Source: Burkholderia arboris (GTDB lineage: Bacteria; Pseudomonadota; Gammaproteobacteria; Burkholderiales; Burkholderiaceae). Taken from it: a DNA stretch of 64,000 nucleotides. This document shows, piece by piece, positions 1-10,823 of this stretch (the first letter of the stretch is position 1; each line of letters starts with the position of its first letter). The translations under genes were made by a program, and so were the position numbers. The stretch spans positions 62,001 through 126,000 of the forward strand of contig NZ_CABVPX010000007.1 of NCBI RefSeq assembly GCF_902499125.1, in the 5' to 3' direction. Below the pieces are notes generated by a model that was not told the DNA's origin, ran no database searches, and was given only the letters and a program-made list of their open reading frames with translations.

Positions 1-685
1 CGGCGGCGTTCGGCGAATACGCCTTCACGTCGCGCGACGCATACAGCGTCACGCCCTTGTCGATCCACAACGTGACGCCGGACGGCAGCGTCAGCGGCCC
101 GCTGATGAAGCTGTTGCCGGGCCCCGCGTGGTTGACGACGAGGCGCACCGCGAACTTGCTGGCGCGGTACTTCGGCTTCGCGAGTTCCTCGCCGGACGCG
201 CCGGCGATGTTCGCGTTCGGGACGGCCGCCGCCTTCTGCGCGGCGGTGGCCGCGACGTCCGCCGCCGCGATCGTCGCGCCGACCTCGGCGTCCACCGCCG
301 CGCCGCATGCGTCGAGCGCAGCCTGGATGCGCGCCTGGTCGGGGTTGGCCGTCGCGGCCGCCACGGCCTTGCCGACGCCGGCCGTCGACGGGTCGGCTTC
401 CGGCGGCAGCGAGCCGTCGGGACGGCTCACGAGCGTATTGGCGGCCTCGAGCGTGCCGCAGACCTGCATGTCGGCCGGCAGCGCGGGCTCGGCCGGCAGG
501 TTCGCGTCGACGGTCGTCGTGCCGACCTGGAACACGCTGGTGGCGGGCGGCGCGGTGGAGGCGCCGCCGCCGGTGCTTGAATCGTCGCCGCCGCACGCGG
601 TGAGCGCTGCGGCTGTCGCGAGCAACGCCGCGAGCAGGCCGAGCGCGCGCGGGCGCCGGTCTGGCCGGCAAAGGGGGGATGTCAT
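1..685 (-). CDS. Polygalacturonase-like (GH28) lipoprotein, C-terminus outside window
   Basis: Only the N-terminal 228 codons lie in the window; the reading frame stays open to base 1. The start ATG at 685 is preceded by a GGAGAT ribosome site. The protein opens with an arginine-rich n-region, a hydrophobic stretch and a lipobox (ALTACGG), so it should be an exported lipoprotein. A Gly/Ser/Thr-rich linker follows. The last ~60 visible residues (GNSFISGPLTLPSGVTLWID, then KGVTLYASRD) match the entry to the beta-helix of family 28 pectin hydrolases. The catalytic Asp residues of GH28 would lie outside the window, so activity cannot be judged. It is divergent from a TRAP transporter and lactonase, which fits pectin/galacturonate use. 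The family call is by eye and fairly sure; the substrate is inferred. Confidence 0.75.
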   Translation of the reverse strand, partial: MTSPLCRPDRRPRALGLLAALLATAAALTACGGDDSSTGGGASTAPPATSVFQVGTTTVDANLPAEPALPADMQVCGTLEAANTLVSRPDGSLPPEADPSTAGVGKAVAAATANPDQARIQAALDACGAAVDAEVGATIAAADVAATAAQKAAAVPNANIAGASGEELAKPKYRASKFAVRLVVNHAGPGNSFISGPLTLPSGVTLWIDKGVTLYASRDVKAYSPNAA

Positions 686-1123
686 GACGAAGATCTCCTG
701 ATGAGGCATCGGCTGTGCGCGATGCCGGGTGGGTATCGGGTCGTTCGGCCCGCGCGCGCCGGCTGGCGCGCACGCGCAGCCTGAACGTGCCGCGGGCAAG
801 ACTGGAGCGGGCGGCGCGGGCCTCGGCGCGGGTCGCCGGGGCCGGTGCCACGAGTGCGATCGCGGGCGCGCGATGCGGGGCCGGCGCGTGCTCGTGGCGA
901 CGCGCGGGGGTATCCGTGTTGTGGTCAGTCATCCTATAACGACGGCAAGCGAAGCGAAAGATTGCTTTTCGGCGTCGGGAAACAGCGACACGGGCGCCCG
1001 ATTCAAATACGGACCCATTTCCGGAAAACGTTTCGCAATAATTCCCCGAAACGGAGAAAGCGATTCCCCGAAAATCGCCGTCAACCCGTTATGGCAGCGG
1101 CCGTAGGGGTATGCACCAAGTGA

Positions 1124-2818
<1,695 letters not shown>

Positions 2819-2822
2819 CGCC

Positions 2823-4175
2823 ATGGAACTCGCGATCCTGTCCGTCAGTTTTCTGATTTTTCTGGTACTCGGCGTGCCCGTGTCGTTCGCGCTCGGGATA
2901 GCCTGCGTGTTGACCTACATGGTCGAAGGCCTGCCGATCGCGACCGCGATGCAGGCGATGATCTCGGGGATGAACGCGTTCTCGTTCCTCGCGGTGCCGT
3001 TCTTCATCTTCTCCGGCGAACTGATGCTGCACGGCGGCATCGCGGACCGGATCCTGCGCTTCGCGCAGGCGACCGTCGGCCACTTCCGCGGCGGCCTCGG
3101 GATGGCGAACGTCGTCGCGTGCACGCTGTTCGGCGGCGTATCGGGTTCGCCGACCGCCGATACGTCGGCGATGGGCGGCGTGGTGATTCCGCTGATGAAG
3201 CGCGAAGGCTACAGCGCCGCGTACGCGGTCAACGTGACGACGCATGCGTCGCTCGCCGGCGCGCTGATGCCGACGTCGACCAACATGATCATCTACGCGT
3301 TCGCCGCGCAGGGCATCACCGGGATGCTGCACGGCCAGCCGGTGAGCGGCGTGTCGATCGGCGACCTGCTGTTCTCGGGGCTGCTGCCGGTGTTGTGGGT
3401 GATGGGCTTCGTGCTCGCCGCCGCGTACTGGCAGGCCGTGCGTCACGGTTATCCGCGCCGGGAAGACGGTTCGTCCGCGCTGCCCGCGTTCCCCGGCTGG
3501 TATGCGGTGCTGCGCAGCTTCGTCGGCGCGGTGCCCGGGCTGATGGTGATCGCGATCATCCTCGTGTGCGTCGCGAAGGGGATTGCCACGGCGACCGAAG
3601 CGGCCGCGATCGCCGTCGTGTACTCACTCGTGCTGACCGCGGTGGTCTACCGGACGCTGACGGCCGAGAAGCTGCGCCGCGCGCTGTCGCATGCGGCGCG
3701 CACGACGGGTGTCGTGCTGCTGCTGATCGCGGTGTCCAACATGCTGCGCTTCCAGATGTCGTACCTGGAGATTCCGGATGCGATCGAAGGGCTGCTGAAG
3801 CAGTCGACCGCCGCGCCGTGGCTGATGCTGCTGTACATCAACATCATCCAGGTGTTCCTCGGCACGTTCGTCGACATGGCCGCACACATCCTGATCACGA
3901 CGCCGCTGTTCCTGCCGATCGCGATGGCGTGCGGCGTCGGGCCGGTGCAGTTCGGGATCATGCTGCTGCTGAACTGCTCGCTCGGCCTCGTGCACCCGCC
4001 GATCGGGTCGGTGCAGTTCGTCGGCTGCGCGATCGGCAACGTGTCGATCGGCGAGACGACGAAGATGGCGTGGCCGTACTACCTCGCGATCTTCAGCGCG
4101 ATCAACATCGTCACGTACCTGCCGTTCTTCTCGACCTGGCTGCCGAGCCTGATCAGCGGGCACGCGGTGTTCTGA
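2823..4175 (+). CDS. dctM: TRAP transporter large permease (DctM family)
   Basis: A 450-residue, about 12-helix membrane protein of normal DctM length, which forms the sodium-coupled translocation channel. Family hallmarks are VPFFIFSGELM, GGVSGSPTADTSAMG and NCSLGLVHPPIGS. The gene begins 4 bp after dctQ. A strong hairpin follows its stop, before the lactonase gene, and may reduce downstream transcription. Nothing is unusual about the protein itself. Confidence 0.93.
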   Translation: MELAILSVSFLIFLVLGVPVSFALGIACVLTYMVEGLPIATAMQAMISGMNAFSFLAVPFFIFSGELMLHGGIADRILRFAQATVGHFRGGLGMANVVACTLFGGVSGSPTADTSAMGGVVIPLMKREGYSAAYAVNVTTHASLAGALMPTSTNMIIYAFAAQGITGMLHGQPVSGVSIGDLLFSGLLPVLWVMGFVLAAAYWQAVRHGYPRREDGSSALPAFPGWYAVLRSFVGAVPGLMVIAIILVCVAKGIATATEAAAIAVVYSLVLTAVVYRTLTAEKLRRALSHAARTTGVVLLLIAVSNMLRFQMSYLEIPDAIEGLLKQSTAAPWLMLLYINIIQVFLGTFVDMAAHILITTPLFLPIAMACGVGPVQFGIMLLLNCSLGLVHPPIGSVQFVGCAIGNVSIGETTKMAWPYYLAIFSAINIVTYLPFFSTWLPSLISGHAVF

Positions 4176-4193
4176 GCGCACGTGTCGCCCGTC

Positions 4194-4227
4194 GCGGCGC
4201 CGGACGACCGAGGTTGTCCGGCGCCGC
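4194..4227 (+). terminator. 12-bp perfect hairpin after dctM
   Basis: GCGGCGCCGGAC (4194-4205) and GTCCGGCGCCGC (4216-4227) pair perfectly around a 10-nt loop. The downstream sequence has only scattered T residues, so it may be an attenuator or an mRNA-stability element rather than a full terminator. The lactonase ATG lies 40 bp further on. Confidence 0.55.
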
Positions 4228-4267
4228 TGTCGCTTCTGCGGTTCCCTTTCACGTTTCCGGAAGACCC

Positions 4268-5359
4268 ATGAACACGAAGACACTCTGGCGCGCCGTCGCG
4301 GCGGCCGCGGTCGGGATGGCCGTCACGCTCTCGCACGCGGCGACGTATGCGTATGTGTCGAACAGCGACAGCCGCGACATCTCGGTGTTCGGCGTCGACA
4401 TGTCGAACGGCGCGCTGACCGCGATCGAGACCGTGCCGGTCGGCGGCACCGTGATGCCGATGGCGCTGTCGCCCGATCACCATCGCCTCTATGCGGCGCT
4501 GCGCTCGACGCCGTATCGTGTCGTGAGCTTCGCGATCAATCCGCTCGACGGGCGGCTGATCGAACTGGGCCGCGCGCCACTCGCGGAGAGCATGGCGTAT
4601 GTGTCGACCGATGCGTCGGGCCGCTACCTGTTCTCGGCGTCGTATGGCGGCAACCTGCTCGCGGTGAACCGGATCGGGGAGAGCGGTATCGCGGGCGACG
4701 TGCAGCAGACGGTGAAGACCGGCCCGATGGCGCACGCGATCCGGCAGTCGCCGGACGGCCGTTATGCGTTCGCGTCGGTGCTCGGCGCCGATGCGTGGCT
4801 GCGCTTGCCGTTCGATGCGTCGACGGGGAGGCTGACCGGCGAGGCGACGCCGGCCTACCGGCTACCGGATCAATCGGGGCCGCGCCACTTCGTGTTTTCG
4901 TCGAACGGGCGCGTCGCGTACCTGATCGACGAGCTTGACGGCAAGCTGCATGTGCTCGCGCTGTCGCGCGGCGGCGCCGCCGCACGGCCGATCCAGACCG
5001 TGTCGATCCTGCCGCCGGATTTCCACGGCGACAAGCCGTGGGGCGCCGACCTGCACCTGACGCCGGACGGACGCTTCCTGTACGCGTCGGAGCGCACGTC
5101 GAGCACGCTCGCCGCGTATCGGGTCGACGCGAAATCGGGCCAGCTCGCGCGAATCGGCACGTTCGCGACCGAGCAGCAGCCGCGCGGCTTCGCGATCGAT
5201 CCGTCGGGCCGGTATCTCCTCGCGGCGGGCCAGTTGTCGCCGACGCTTGCCGTGTACCGGATCGAGCGGAACACCGGGCACCTCGCCGCGATCGGCAAGT
5301 ATCCGGTCGGCAAGGGGGCGAACTGGGTCGAGATCGTCACCTACGACGGGACGAACTGA
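4268..5359 (+). CDS. Exported seven-bladed beta-propeller lactonase family protein
   Basis: A 363-residue protein related to cytosolic 6-phosphogluconolactonase (Pgl/YbhE, lactonase family). Repeated blades with motifs such as AYVSNSDSRDISVF, LSPDHHRLYAA, GRYLFSASYGG and GPRHFVFSSNG show the propeller. Unlike Pgl it begins with a clear signal peptide (cleavage after SHAA, about residue 20), so it should act in the periplasm. Next to a polygalacturonase and TRAP importer it may hydrolyse a sugar-acid lactone before import. The start ATG at 4268 was chosen for this signal peptide; an upstream in-frame extension would merely read through dctM in another frame. The family is sure; the substrate is inferred. 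Confidence 0.85.
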   Translation: MNTKTLWRAVAAAAVGMAVTLSHAATYAYVSNSDSRDISVFGVDMSNGALTAIETVPVGGTVMPMALSPDHHRLYAALRSTPYRVVSFAINPLDGRLIELGRAPLAESMAYVSTDASGRYLFSASYGGNLLAVNRIGESGIAGDVQQTVKTGPMAHAIRQSPDGRYAFASVLGADAWLRLPFDASTGRLTGEATPAYRLPDQSGPRHFVFSSNGRVAYLIDELDGKLHVLALSRGGAAARPIQTVSILPPDFHGDKPWGADLHLTPDGRFLYASERTSSTLAAYRVDAKSGQLARIGTFATEQQPRGFAIDPSGRYLLAAGQLSPTLAVYRIERNTGHLAAIGKYPVGKGANWVEIVTYDGTN

Positions 5360-5381
5360 AAGCCGGCCGCCGAGCGGGCGG

Positions 5382-5624
5382 TCAGTCCTGTCGCGCGGCC
5401 GGCTCGATGTCGCCGTCGACCGACCGCTCGTCGCGCCAGTCCGCCAGCTCGCGCCACAGCGCCGGACGTGCGTGATCGCGCGGCGGCAGCTTGATCACGT
5501 ACGCTACACCGCGCACGTTCACGACGACACCCGAGTCGGGTAGCGTGGCCGGGATGCCGGACAACGCCGGATCGGCGTCCGGTTCGGAAGCGGGGCCCGG
5601 GCCGGGCGGATGTCGAAACATCAT
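5382..5624 (-). CDS. Small protein of unknown function at the end of the afc operon
   Basis: An 80-residue proline/acid-rich protein starting at the first ATG of an ATG-ATG pair, 8 nt after a GGAG site; the longer frame starting at 5648 has no such site. It follows the oxidase gene by 33 bp on the same strand, so it is probably the last gene of the long operon. The N-terminal half (PGPGPASEPDADPA) looks disordered; a short strand-like core VVVNVRGVAYVIKLPP follows. I recognise no family. It may be a small partner protein or a non-essential tail. Confidence 0.5.
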   Translation of the reverse strand: MMFRHPPGPGPASEPDADPALSGIPATLPDSGVVVNVRGVAYVIKLPPRDHARPALWRELADWRDERSVDGDIEPAARQD

Positions 5625-5657
5625 GCGAAATTCTCCGTGGCACCGCAAAACGGCGCA

Positions 5658-7067
5658 TCAGTAGCGGACTCGCCCGATCAGACCCAGCGGGTCGACGGCA
5701 TGCTGAATTGCGGCGGCGAGTTCCCGTTGCGCGGCCGGCACGTGCTTGCGGTAGTAGGCGATATTGACCGGCCCGACGCCGTGTTCCGCGCTGAAGCAGC
5801 CGCCGGCGCGCACGACACGGTCGTACAGCGCGCCGCGCAGCGCCACCTGCTGCAGCGGCCCGTAGCGTTCCGCGCTGGCCTGCGGGATCGACACGACGAG
5901 ATGGCAGCCGCCGTCGCCGAAATGGCCGAACGCATGACAGCGCAGCGACGGGTGGGTGGCGGCGATCCATTGCTCGGCGTCCGCGACGAATCCGGCCACC
6001 GCACCGCGCGGAAACGACACGTCGAACGACAGCGGGATACCGTCCTGCGCCACCGCGGCCGGCAGTGCGTCGCGGATGCGCCAGAATCGTTCGGCCGGCG
6101 CGCACGCCGCGTCGAGCACCCTCCGTTCGCCCGCGAGTGCGTCGAGTGCCGCGACGGTCCGTTCCTCGAGCAGTGCATCGATCCCCGGCATGCCGGTCGC
6201 GATTTCGACGAGTGCGTAGCACGCGGCATCGTTCGCCCCGAACGGAATCCGCCACGCCGGAAACGCGGCGGCGACACAGCGGACCGCCGCCGCCGACATG
6301 AATTCGAACGCCGACAGCATCTCGCCGAACGCATGCTCGAACGCGAGCAGTCCGGCGAGCGCCGCATCGTACGACGCGAACGCGACGAACGCCGCGCACG
6401 ACGACCGTTCGAGCGGCGCGAGCGCAAACGACACGGCCGTGACGAGCCCGTTCGCGCCGTTTGCGCCGATGAAGCACTGCGTGACGTCGAAGCCCGCGTT
6501 GCGCTTGCGCAGCGGCGCGAGCGTGTCGATCACGGTGCCGGCTTCATCGGCCAGCACGGCTTCGACGCCGAGCACGTGGCGGCGCACGTCGCCGTACTTG
6601 ATCAGGCGGCTGCCGCCGGCGTTCGCGCCGACGAGGCCGCCGGCTGCCGGATCGCTGCCGAGATCGATCGGCACGCAGAGCCCGGCTTCGCCCGCCATGC
6701 GGTTGATGTCGGACAGCCGCACGCCGGCTTCGACCGTGATGCTGCGATTCGCGGGATCGAACGCGCGAACGGCGCGCATCCGGTCGAACGACACCACGCA
6801 TTGCGTGCCGCTGCGATCGGGCACGGCGGCGCCGACGAGCCCGGTGCGCGCGCCCTGGGCGACGAGCGCGATCCGGTGCGCGACGGCGACGCGTGCGAGC
6901 GCGCGCGTGTCGGCGGTCGATGCGGGGCGTGCGACGCCGAGCGGCACGCCGCCGTACCGCGCCACGTCGCTCGCATACGGCTCGCACGACGCGCCTTCGA
7001 GCCAGCCGTGGCCGAGTGCCGCGGCGAGCGCGTGCCGCTGCGCGTCGCGTTCGGGCAGCGCGCTCAT
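5658..7067 (-). CDS. afcF: FAD-linked oxidase (GlcD/D-lactate dehydrogenase-like), afcF-like
   Basis: A 469-residue PCMH/VAO-fold flavoprotein. The FAD-binding domain (residues ~40-220) shows VAQGARTGLVGAA, the PP-loop-like GSDPAAGGLVGANAGGSR and KYGDVRRHVLGVEAVLADG-like sequence. The C-terminal cap contains FGHFGDGGCHLVVSIP and ends with EHGVGPVNIAYYRKH, the hallmark of GlcD-type 2-hydroxyacid oxidases. It probably oxidises a hydroxy-acyl or hydroxy-acid intermediate. ATG 7067 lies just after the stop of the membrane-protein gene (2-bp gap). The symbol rests on recall that afcF of B. cenocepacia encodes an FAD-dependent oxidase at this end of the cluster. Confidence 0.82.
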   Translation of the reverse strand: MSALPERDAQRHALAAALGHGWLEGASCEPYASDVARYGGVPLGVARPASTADTRALARVAVAHRIALVAQGARTGLVGAAVPDRSGTQCVVSFDRMRAVRAFDPANRSITVEAGVRLSDINRMAGEAGLCVPIDLGSDPAAGGLVGANAGGSRLIKYGDVRRHVLGVEAVLADEAGTVIDTLAPLRKRNAGFDVTQCFIGANGANGLVTAVSFALAPLERSSCAAFVAFASYDAALAGLLAFEHAFGEMLSAFEFMSAAAVRCVAAAFPAWRIPFGANDAACYALVEIATGMPGIDALLEERTVAALDALAGERRVLDAACAPAERFWRIRDALPAAVAQDGIPLSFDVSFPRGAVAGFVADAEQWIAATHPSLRCHAFGHFGDGGCHLVVSIPQASAERYGPLQQVALRGALYDRVVRAGGCFSAEHGVGPVNIAYYRKHVPAAQRELAAAIQHAVDPLGLIGRVRY

Positions 7068-7069
7068 CG

Positions 7070-7612
7070 TCAGTTCGCCCGCACCAGCTGTTTGCGCAGC
7101 CGGCCACGCACGACGACCAGCGCGATCAGCGGTACGACGCCGCCCCACAGCGGGCTGTGCCGCATCGTGATCGACACCGCGAGCGCGACGACGGTGACGG
7201 CGATCAGCACGAGCGACAGCGAACGCGCACGCGCGTGATCGACGAACGTGCCGTCGACGAAGCCGCCGTCCGACCACGCGGTATGCACGATGCCGACCAC
7301 CAGCACGCAGACGAGCATGGCGGCGGGCCCGAGTTCCTCGCCCCACAGACGGCTACCTGTCGGCGATACCAGCGCAAGCACCGCGCCGATCACGAGGAAC
7401 AGGTCGACGCCGATCGCGATGCTGTTGCGATCCGCGCGGCGGACCAGCCACGCGCCGTGCACGAGGGCGAGCACGCCGCCGATCAGGAACGCATGCGTCC
7501 AGCGCACGTCCGGCTGTCCGGGGCCGAGCCGGCCGTAGAACAGGAACACGATCGCCGGCAGGAAGTTGCTCGCGTGCAGCAGGTAGTCGGTTATGGGATT
7601 GCTCGATTTCAT
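7070..7612 (-). CDS. Inner-membrane protein of unknown function
   Basis: A 180-residue protein with about five or six hydrophobic helices (for example residues 17-25, 40-55, 67-83, 96-112, 134-148, 156-168). I recognise no family or catalytic motif. It is sandwiched between the oxidase and the ABC-2 permease, with a 2-bp gap to one and 37 bp to the other, so it is co-transcribed with them. It could be an accessory subunit of the exporter or a membrane anchor for the biosynthetic enzymes; the sequence does not decide. Confidence 0.75.
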   Translation of the reverse strand: MKSSNPITDYLLHASNFLPAIVFLFYGRLGPGQPDVRWTHAFLIGGVLALVHGAWLVRRADRNSIAIGVDLFLVIGAVLALVSPTGSRLWGEELGPAAMLVCVLVVGIVHTAWSDGGFVDGTFVDHARARSLSLVLIAVTVVALAVSITMRHSPLWGGVVPLIALVVVRGRLRKQLVRAN

Positions 7613-7649
7613 CGGTGTCTCTCCTTCGTCGAAACAGCGTCGCGACGCG

Positions 7650-8729
7650 TCATGCGTCGTGCCAGCGGAACAGCCGCGCGGCGGCGAACAGGAACAGCGC
7701 CGTGCACGCGGTCATGCCGAGCAGTTGCGGCGCGAGCTGCGCGTACGGCGCGCCGTCGACCAGCGCGCCGCGCAGCGCGACGGCGAACTGGTTGGTCGGC
7801 AGGAACGCGAGCGCGGCTTTCAGCCACGCGGGCGCGTCGTGCATCGGGATCGTCAGGTCGCTGAAGAACAGCAACGGGTAGTAGGTGACGTTGCACGCGA
7901 GTTCGGCGGCCGCGAGCGAGCGGGTGCGGCTGGCGAGCAGCACGCCGATGCTCAGCACCATCGCCGCGCCGAGCAGCACGATCGGCAACGCGCGCAGCCC
8001 GTCCGGCGTCGCGATCGGCAGCGCGATGCCGAACGCGACGCGCGCGACCGTCAGCAGCACGAGCGCCGACAGCGCCATCATCGCCATCCGCGCGACGATC
8101 AGCGCGGCAAGGAACACGCCGCGCGAGACGGGGAAGCACACGTACAGCTTGAACGTGTTGCGCTCGCGCAGCGACGCGATCGCGGTGGTCGTCGAGTTGA
8201 GGCCGATCGCCATGAACGCCATCACCAGGATGCCGGTCGCGAAGAACGCGCCATAGTCGAACGGGCGGCGCGCCGGCGCCGCATTCTCGAAGCGCGCCTG
8301 TGCGGCCGGCACCCCGAGCTGCTGCGCGGCGCAGCGCGCGAGCGCGATCTCGACGACCCGCGATGCCGCCTTGACCGCGAGCGAGCCGTTGAAGTCGTAG
8401 CGGATCGTCGCGGGCGTGCGCTCGTCGGCGCCGAGCACGACAGTCACGCGATCGGCCGGCGCACCGCGGCCGCCGAAGGTCGCCTTCACCGTGTCGCTGT
8501 GCGACAGGCTGGCGACGATCTGCGCCTGGCACGCCTGGTTGTACGGCGTTGCGCCGCCGGGCAGGTCGAACGCGAGGTCGGCGGTGCCGAGCGAGCCCGA
8601 TCCGCCGAATGCGAACAGCATCACGCTCAGCAGGAACACCGGGAACACGAGCGTCCAGAACAGCGACGAGCGGCTGCGCAGATAGCCGAGCAGCTCGTTG
8701 CGCACGAGAATCAGGAACACTTTAGTCAT
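7650..8729 (-). CDS. ABC-2 type export permease
   Basis: A 359-residue permease with one N-terminal helix (LFWTLVFPVFLLSVMLFAFGG), a ~150-residue extracytoplasmic domain and five more helices near the C-terminus, the layout of the ABC2_membrane_3 (YhhJ/DrrB-like) group. ATG 8729 was chosen because it overlaps the stop of the ATPase gene by 8 bp and begins the standard N-terminus MTKVFLILVRNELLGYL. With the adjacent ATPase it should form an exporter, probably for the cluster's lipid product or an intermediate. Confidence 0.86.
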   Translation of the reverse strand: MTKVFLILVRNELLGYLRSRSSLFWTLVFPVFLLSVMLFAFGGSGSLGTADLAFDLPGGATPYNQACQAQIVASLSHSDTVKATFGGRGAPADRVTVVLGADERTPATIRYDFNGSLAVKAASRVVEIALARCAAQQLGVPAAQARFENAAPARRPFDYGAFFATGILVMAFMAIGLNSTTTAIASLRERNTFKLYVCFPVSRGVFLAALIVARMAMMALSALVLLTVARVAFGIALPIATPDGLRALPIVLLGAAMVLSIGVLLASRTRSLAAAELACNVTYYPLLFFSDLTIPMHDAPAWLKAALAFLPTNQFAVALRGALVDGAPYAQLAPQLLGMTACTALFLFAAARLFRWHDA

Positions 8730-9735
8730 GGGCCGGGCCCTCGGTGCAGAGGCGCAGCAGGTCGCCCGGCGTGCTCGGCGCGAGCGCGAGATGCTGGATG
8801 CCCTGTTCGCCGACGATCCGGTGCACGTTCGGATGCAGCGTCGCATCGCCGAACACCTCGACGACATGCGTGGCCGATACGCGCACGCCGGTGACGCCCG
8901 GCAGCGCCGCGAGCCGCTTGCGCAGCGTGCGCGCATCGGCTTCGTCGTGGCAATGCAGGACCGCGCGCGCGTCGCCGACGAGTTCGGCGCGCAGTGTGTC
9001 CTTGTCGCCCTGGTAGCGCACGCCGCCGTCGCGCACCCACACGAGATCGTCGACGACGGACAGTTCTTCTTCCGAATGGCAGATCATCGCGACGCTCGTG
9101 TCGCGCGCACGGTGGCGCAGCAGGTCGATCACGACGCCCGCATAGCGGCGGTCGAGGCCAGTGAACGGCTCGTCGAGCACGGCCAGTTCGGGCCGGTGCG
9201 CGAGCGCGACGTAGAGGTCGATGCGCTGGCGCTGCCCCTTCGACAGCGCGCGGCACGGCTTGTCGAGCAGCTCGGCGATGCCGAGCGCATCGGTGATCGC
9301 CGCATCCGCGTGCCCGTACATCGCGCGGTGCAGCGCGACGATTTCCGAGATGCGCAGGTGATCGGGATACTCGACCTTCTGCAATTGCGCGCCGATCCTC
9401 CGCAACGACCGCGAGTCGCGCATGAAGCGCTCGGCCGGCACGTCGAGCACGCGCACGTCGCTGCCGCCGCGCCGGAAGCCGAGCAGCGTTTCGAGCAGCG
9501 TGGTCTTGCCAGAGCCGTTCGGCCCGACGATCGCCGTGACGGCGCCGAGCCGGAACCGCACGTGGCGCGCGGAGAAGCGGAAATCGCCGGCCGCGACGTC
9601 TATCGCGCGTGCGCCGAGCGCCGCGCCCGGCGCACGCGCATCGGGCAGCGGCGGCGTGTCCGGGCGCGGCGGCCGGTCGAATGCGGTGTGCGGGCCGAAC
9701 ATCGCGCGCACCGAGGAGAGAAACGAAACGCTCAT
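8722..9735 (-). CDS. ABC transporter ATP-binding protein
   Basis: A 337-residue ATPase. After a ~50-residue proline-rich N-terminus come Walker A GPNGSGKTT, signature LSKGQRQR (Lys in place of the usual Gly), Walker B LAVLDEP and the switch His in MICHSEEE. The C-terminal ~90 residues form the accessory domain common to ABC-2-linked ATPases. The frame is open far upstream through neighbouring genes, so ATG 9735 was picked as the first Met fitting the 11-bp gap to the dioxygenase gene. It pairs with the permease just downstream. Confidence 0.87.
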   Translation of the reverse strand: MSVSFLSSVRAMFGPHTAFDRPPRPDTPPLPDARAPGAALGARAIDVAAGDFRFSARHVRFRLGAVTAIVGPNGSGKTTLLETLLGFRRGGSDVRVLDVPAERFMRDSRSLRRIGAQLQKVEYPDHLRISEIVALHRAMYGHADAAITDALGIAELLDKPCRALSKGQRQRIDLYVALAHRPELAVLDEPFTGLDRRYAGVVIDLLRHRARDTSVAMICHSEEELSVVDDLVWVRDGGVRYQGDKDTLRAELVGDARAVLHCHDEADARTLRKRLAALPGVTGVRVSATHVVEVFGDATLHPNVHRIVGEQGIQHLALAPSTPGDLLRLCTEGPAHD

Positions 9736-9746
9736 CGCCTGCGCCC

Positions 9747-10820
9747 TCAGTCGAACAGCATGACCTGCGTGTCGCGCGCGCCCCGGTACGGGTTGCGGCC
9801 GTGCGCGACCAGCATGTTGTCGACGACGAGCACGTCGCCGGCTTGCCACGGGAACGCGCGCTCCTCGTCGTCGAACGCGTCGTAGACCGCGACGAGATCG
9901 TCGAACGGCATCGGCGAGCCGTCGCCGTAGCGGATTTCGTACGGGAACGCGGCGCGCGCGCCGTACATGCGCTGCAGGTAGCGGTAGCTGAGCTCGCCCA
10001 TCGAGCGCGGGTTCGGGTGCTGCGCGCTCGCCTGGTTGAACCACACCGTCTCGCCGGTGCGCGGATGCGCGCGCAGCGCGCTGCCGACGTGCGACACGGT
10101 CACGCTGCCGTCGTCGAGCCAGCGGCAGCCGACGCCGCGTTCCGCGCACAGCCGCTCGACTTCGTCGCGCTCGGGAGTGCCGAATGCGTCGTCCCACGGC
10201 CGGTGATACGCGGCGAACGGCAGGTTCGGGTTCGCGGCCAGGCCGTCCGCGCGGTCGCCGGGCGCCGCGAAGTTGCGCAGGTACATCACGCCGCGCGCGG
10301 CGAACCGCTCGCGCAGCGCGGCCGGCACGCGCGCGGTCACGCGCCGCATGTCGCAGATCGGCGTTTCGCCGCCGGCGTCGGCCGGCTGCCGGCAGTAGAA
10401 CGCGACGAGGCGCGGGAACGCGGGCATGTAGGCCATTTCCTGATGCAACCCGATCTTGAAGGGCGGCGGCATGCGGGTCGACTCGTAGACCTGGCCGTCG
10501 ATCTGCCGGCGCGGCGCGGCGCCCGCCGTGTAGCCGTTCGCGTGTGCCGGATACAGCGCGCCGAGGCGGCCGAACGCGGTGGTGTCGGGCACCGCGAAGC
10601 CGCGCCACAGCAGCGCGCCGCACGCGTCGAGCAGCGTGTCGATCGTGTCGAGCCGCGAGCGGTACCACGCGACGAACATCTCCGGCGACGTCGCGAGTTC
10701 GGCGCTGCGCGGCGTCACGCACAGCGGCAGTGTCGTGCCGGGTGCGACCGCCGCGCAATGGACGTCGTCGGCGCCGAGCCGCACGGCGGCGTGCGCGGCG
10801 AGGAAGGCGAGATCGGTCAT
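9747..10820 (-). CDS. TauD/SyrP-type Fe(II)/2-oxoglutarate dioxygenase
   Basis: A 357-residue protein of the TauD/TfdA superfamily, closest in style to SyrP-like aspartyl hydroxylases of natural-product clusters. The facial triad is visible: His126 and Glu128 in LHQEMAY and His340 in LVAHGRNPYRGAR, followed by the 2-oxoglutarate-binding arginine. The GGETPICDMRR stretch is also family-typical. It would hydroxylate, desaturate or cyclise an intermediate, perhaps carrier-bound. It lies 3 bp downstream of the methyltransferase gene in the operon. Confidence 0.87.
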   Translation of the reverse strand: MTDLAFLAAHAAVRLGADDVHCAAVAPGTTLPLCVTPRSAELATSPEMFVAWYRSRLDTIDTLLDACGALLWRGFAVPDTTAFGRLGALYPAHANGYTAGAAPRRQIDGQVYESTRMPPPFKIGLHQEMAYMPAFPRLVAFYCRQPADAGGETPICDMRRVTARVPAALRERFAARGVMYLRNFAAPGDRADGLAANPNLPFAAYHRPWDDAFGTPERDEVERLCAERGVGCRWLDDGSVTVSHVGSALRAHPRTGETVWFNQASAQHPNPRSMGELSYRYLQRMYGARAAFPYEIRYGDGSPMPFDDLVAVYDAFDDEERAFPWQAGDVLVVDNMLVAHGRNPYRGARDTQVMLFD

Positions 10821-10823
10821 CGC

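Noticed and set aside
3119..4267. Long in-frame N-terminal extension of the lactonase gene
   Set aside because: It overlaps dctM in another frame and reads as arginine-rich shadow; the ATG at 4268 gives a proper signal peptide.
5610..7238. 542-residue plus-strand frame
   Set aside because: It lies antisense to the FAD oxidase, has Arg/His-rich composition and no family motifs.
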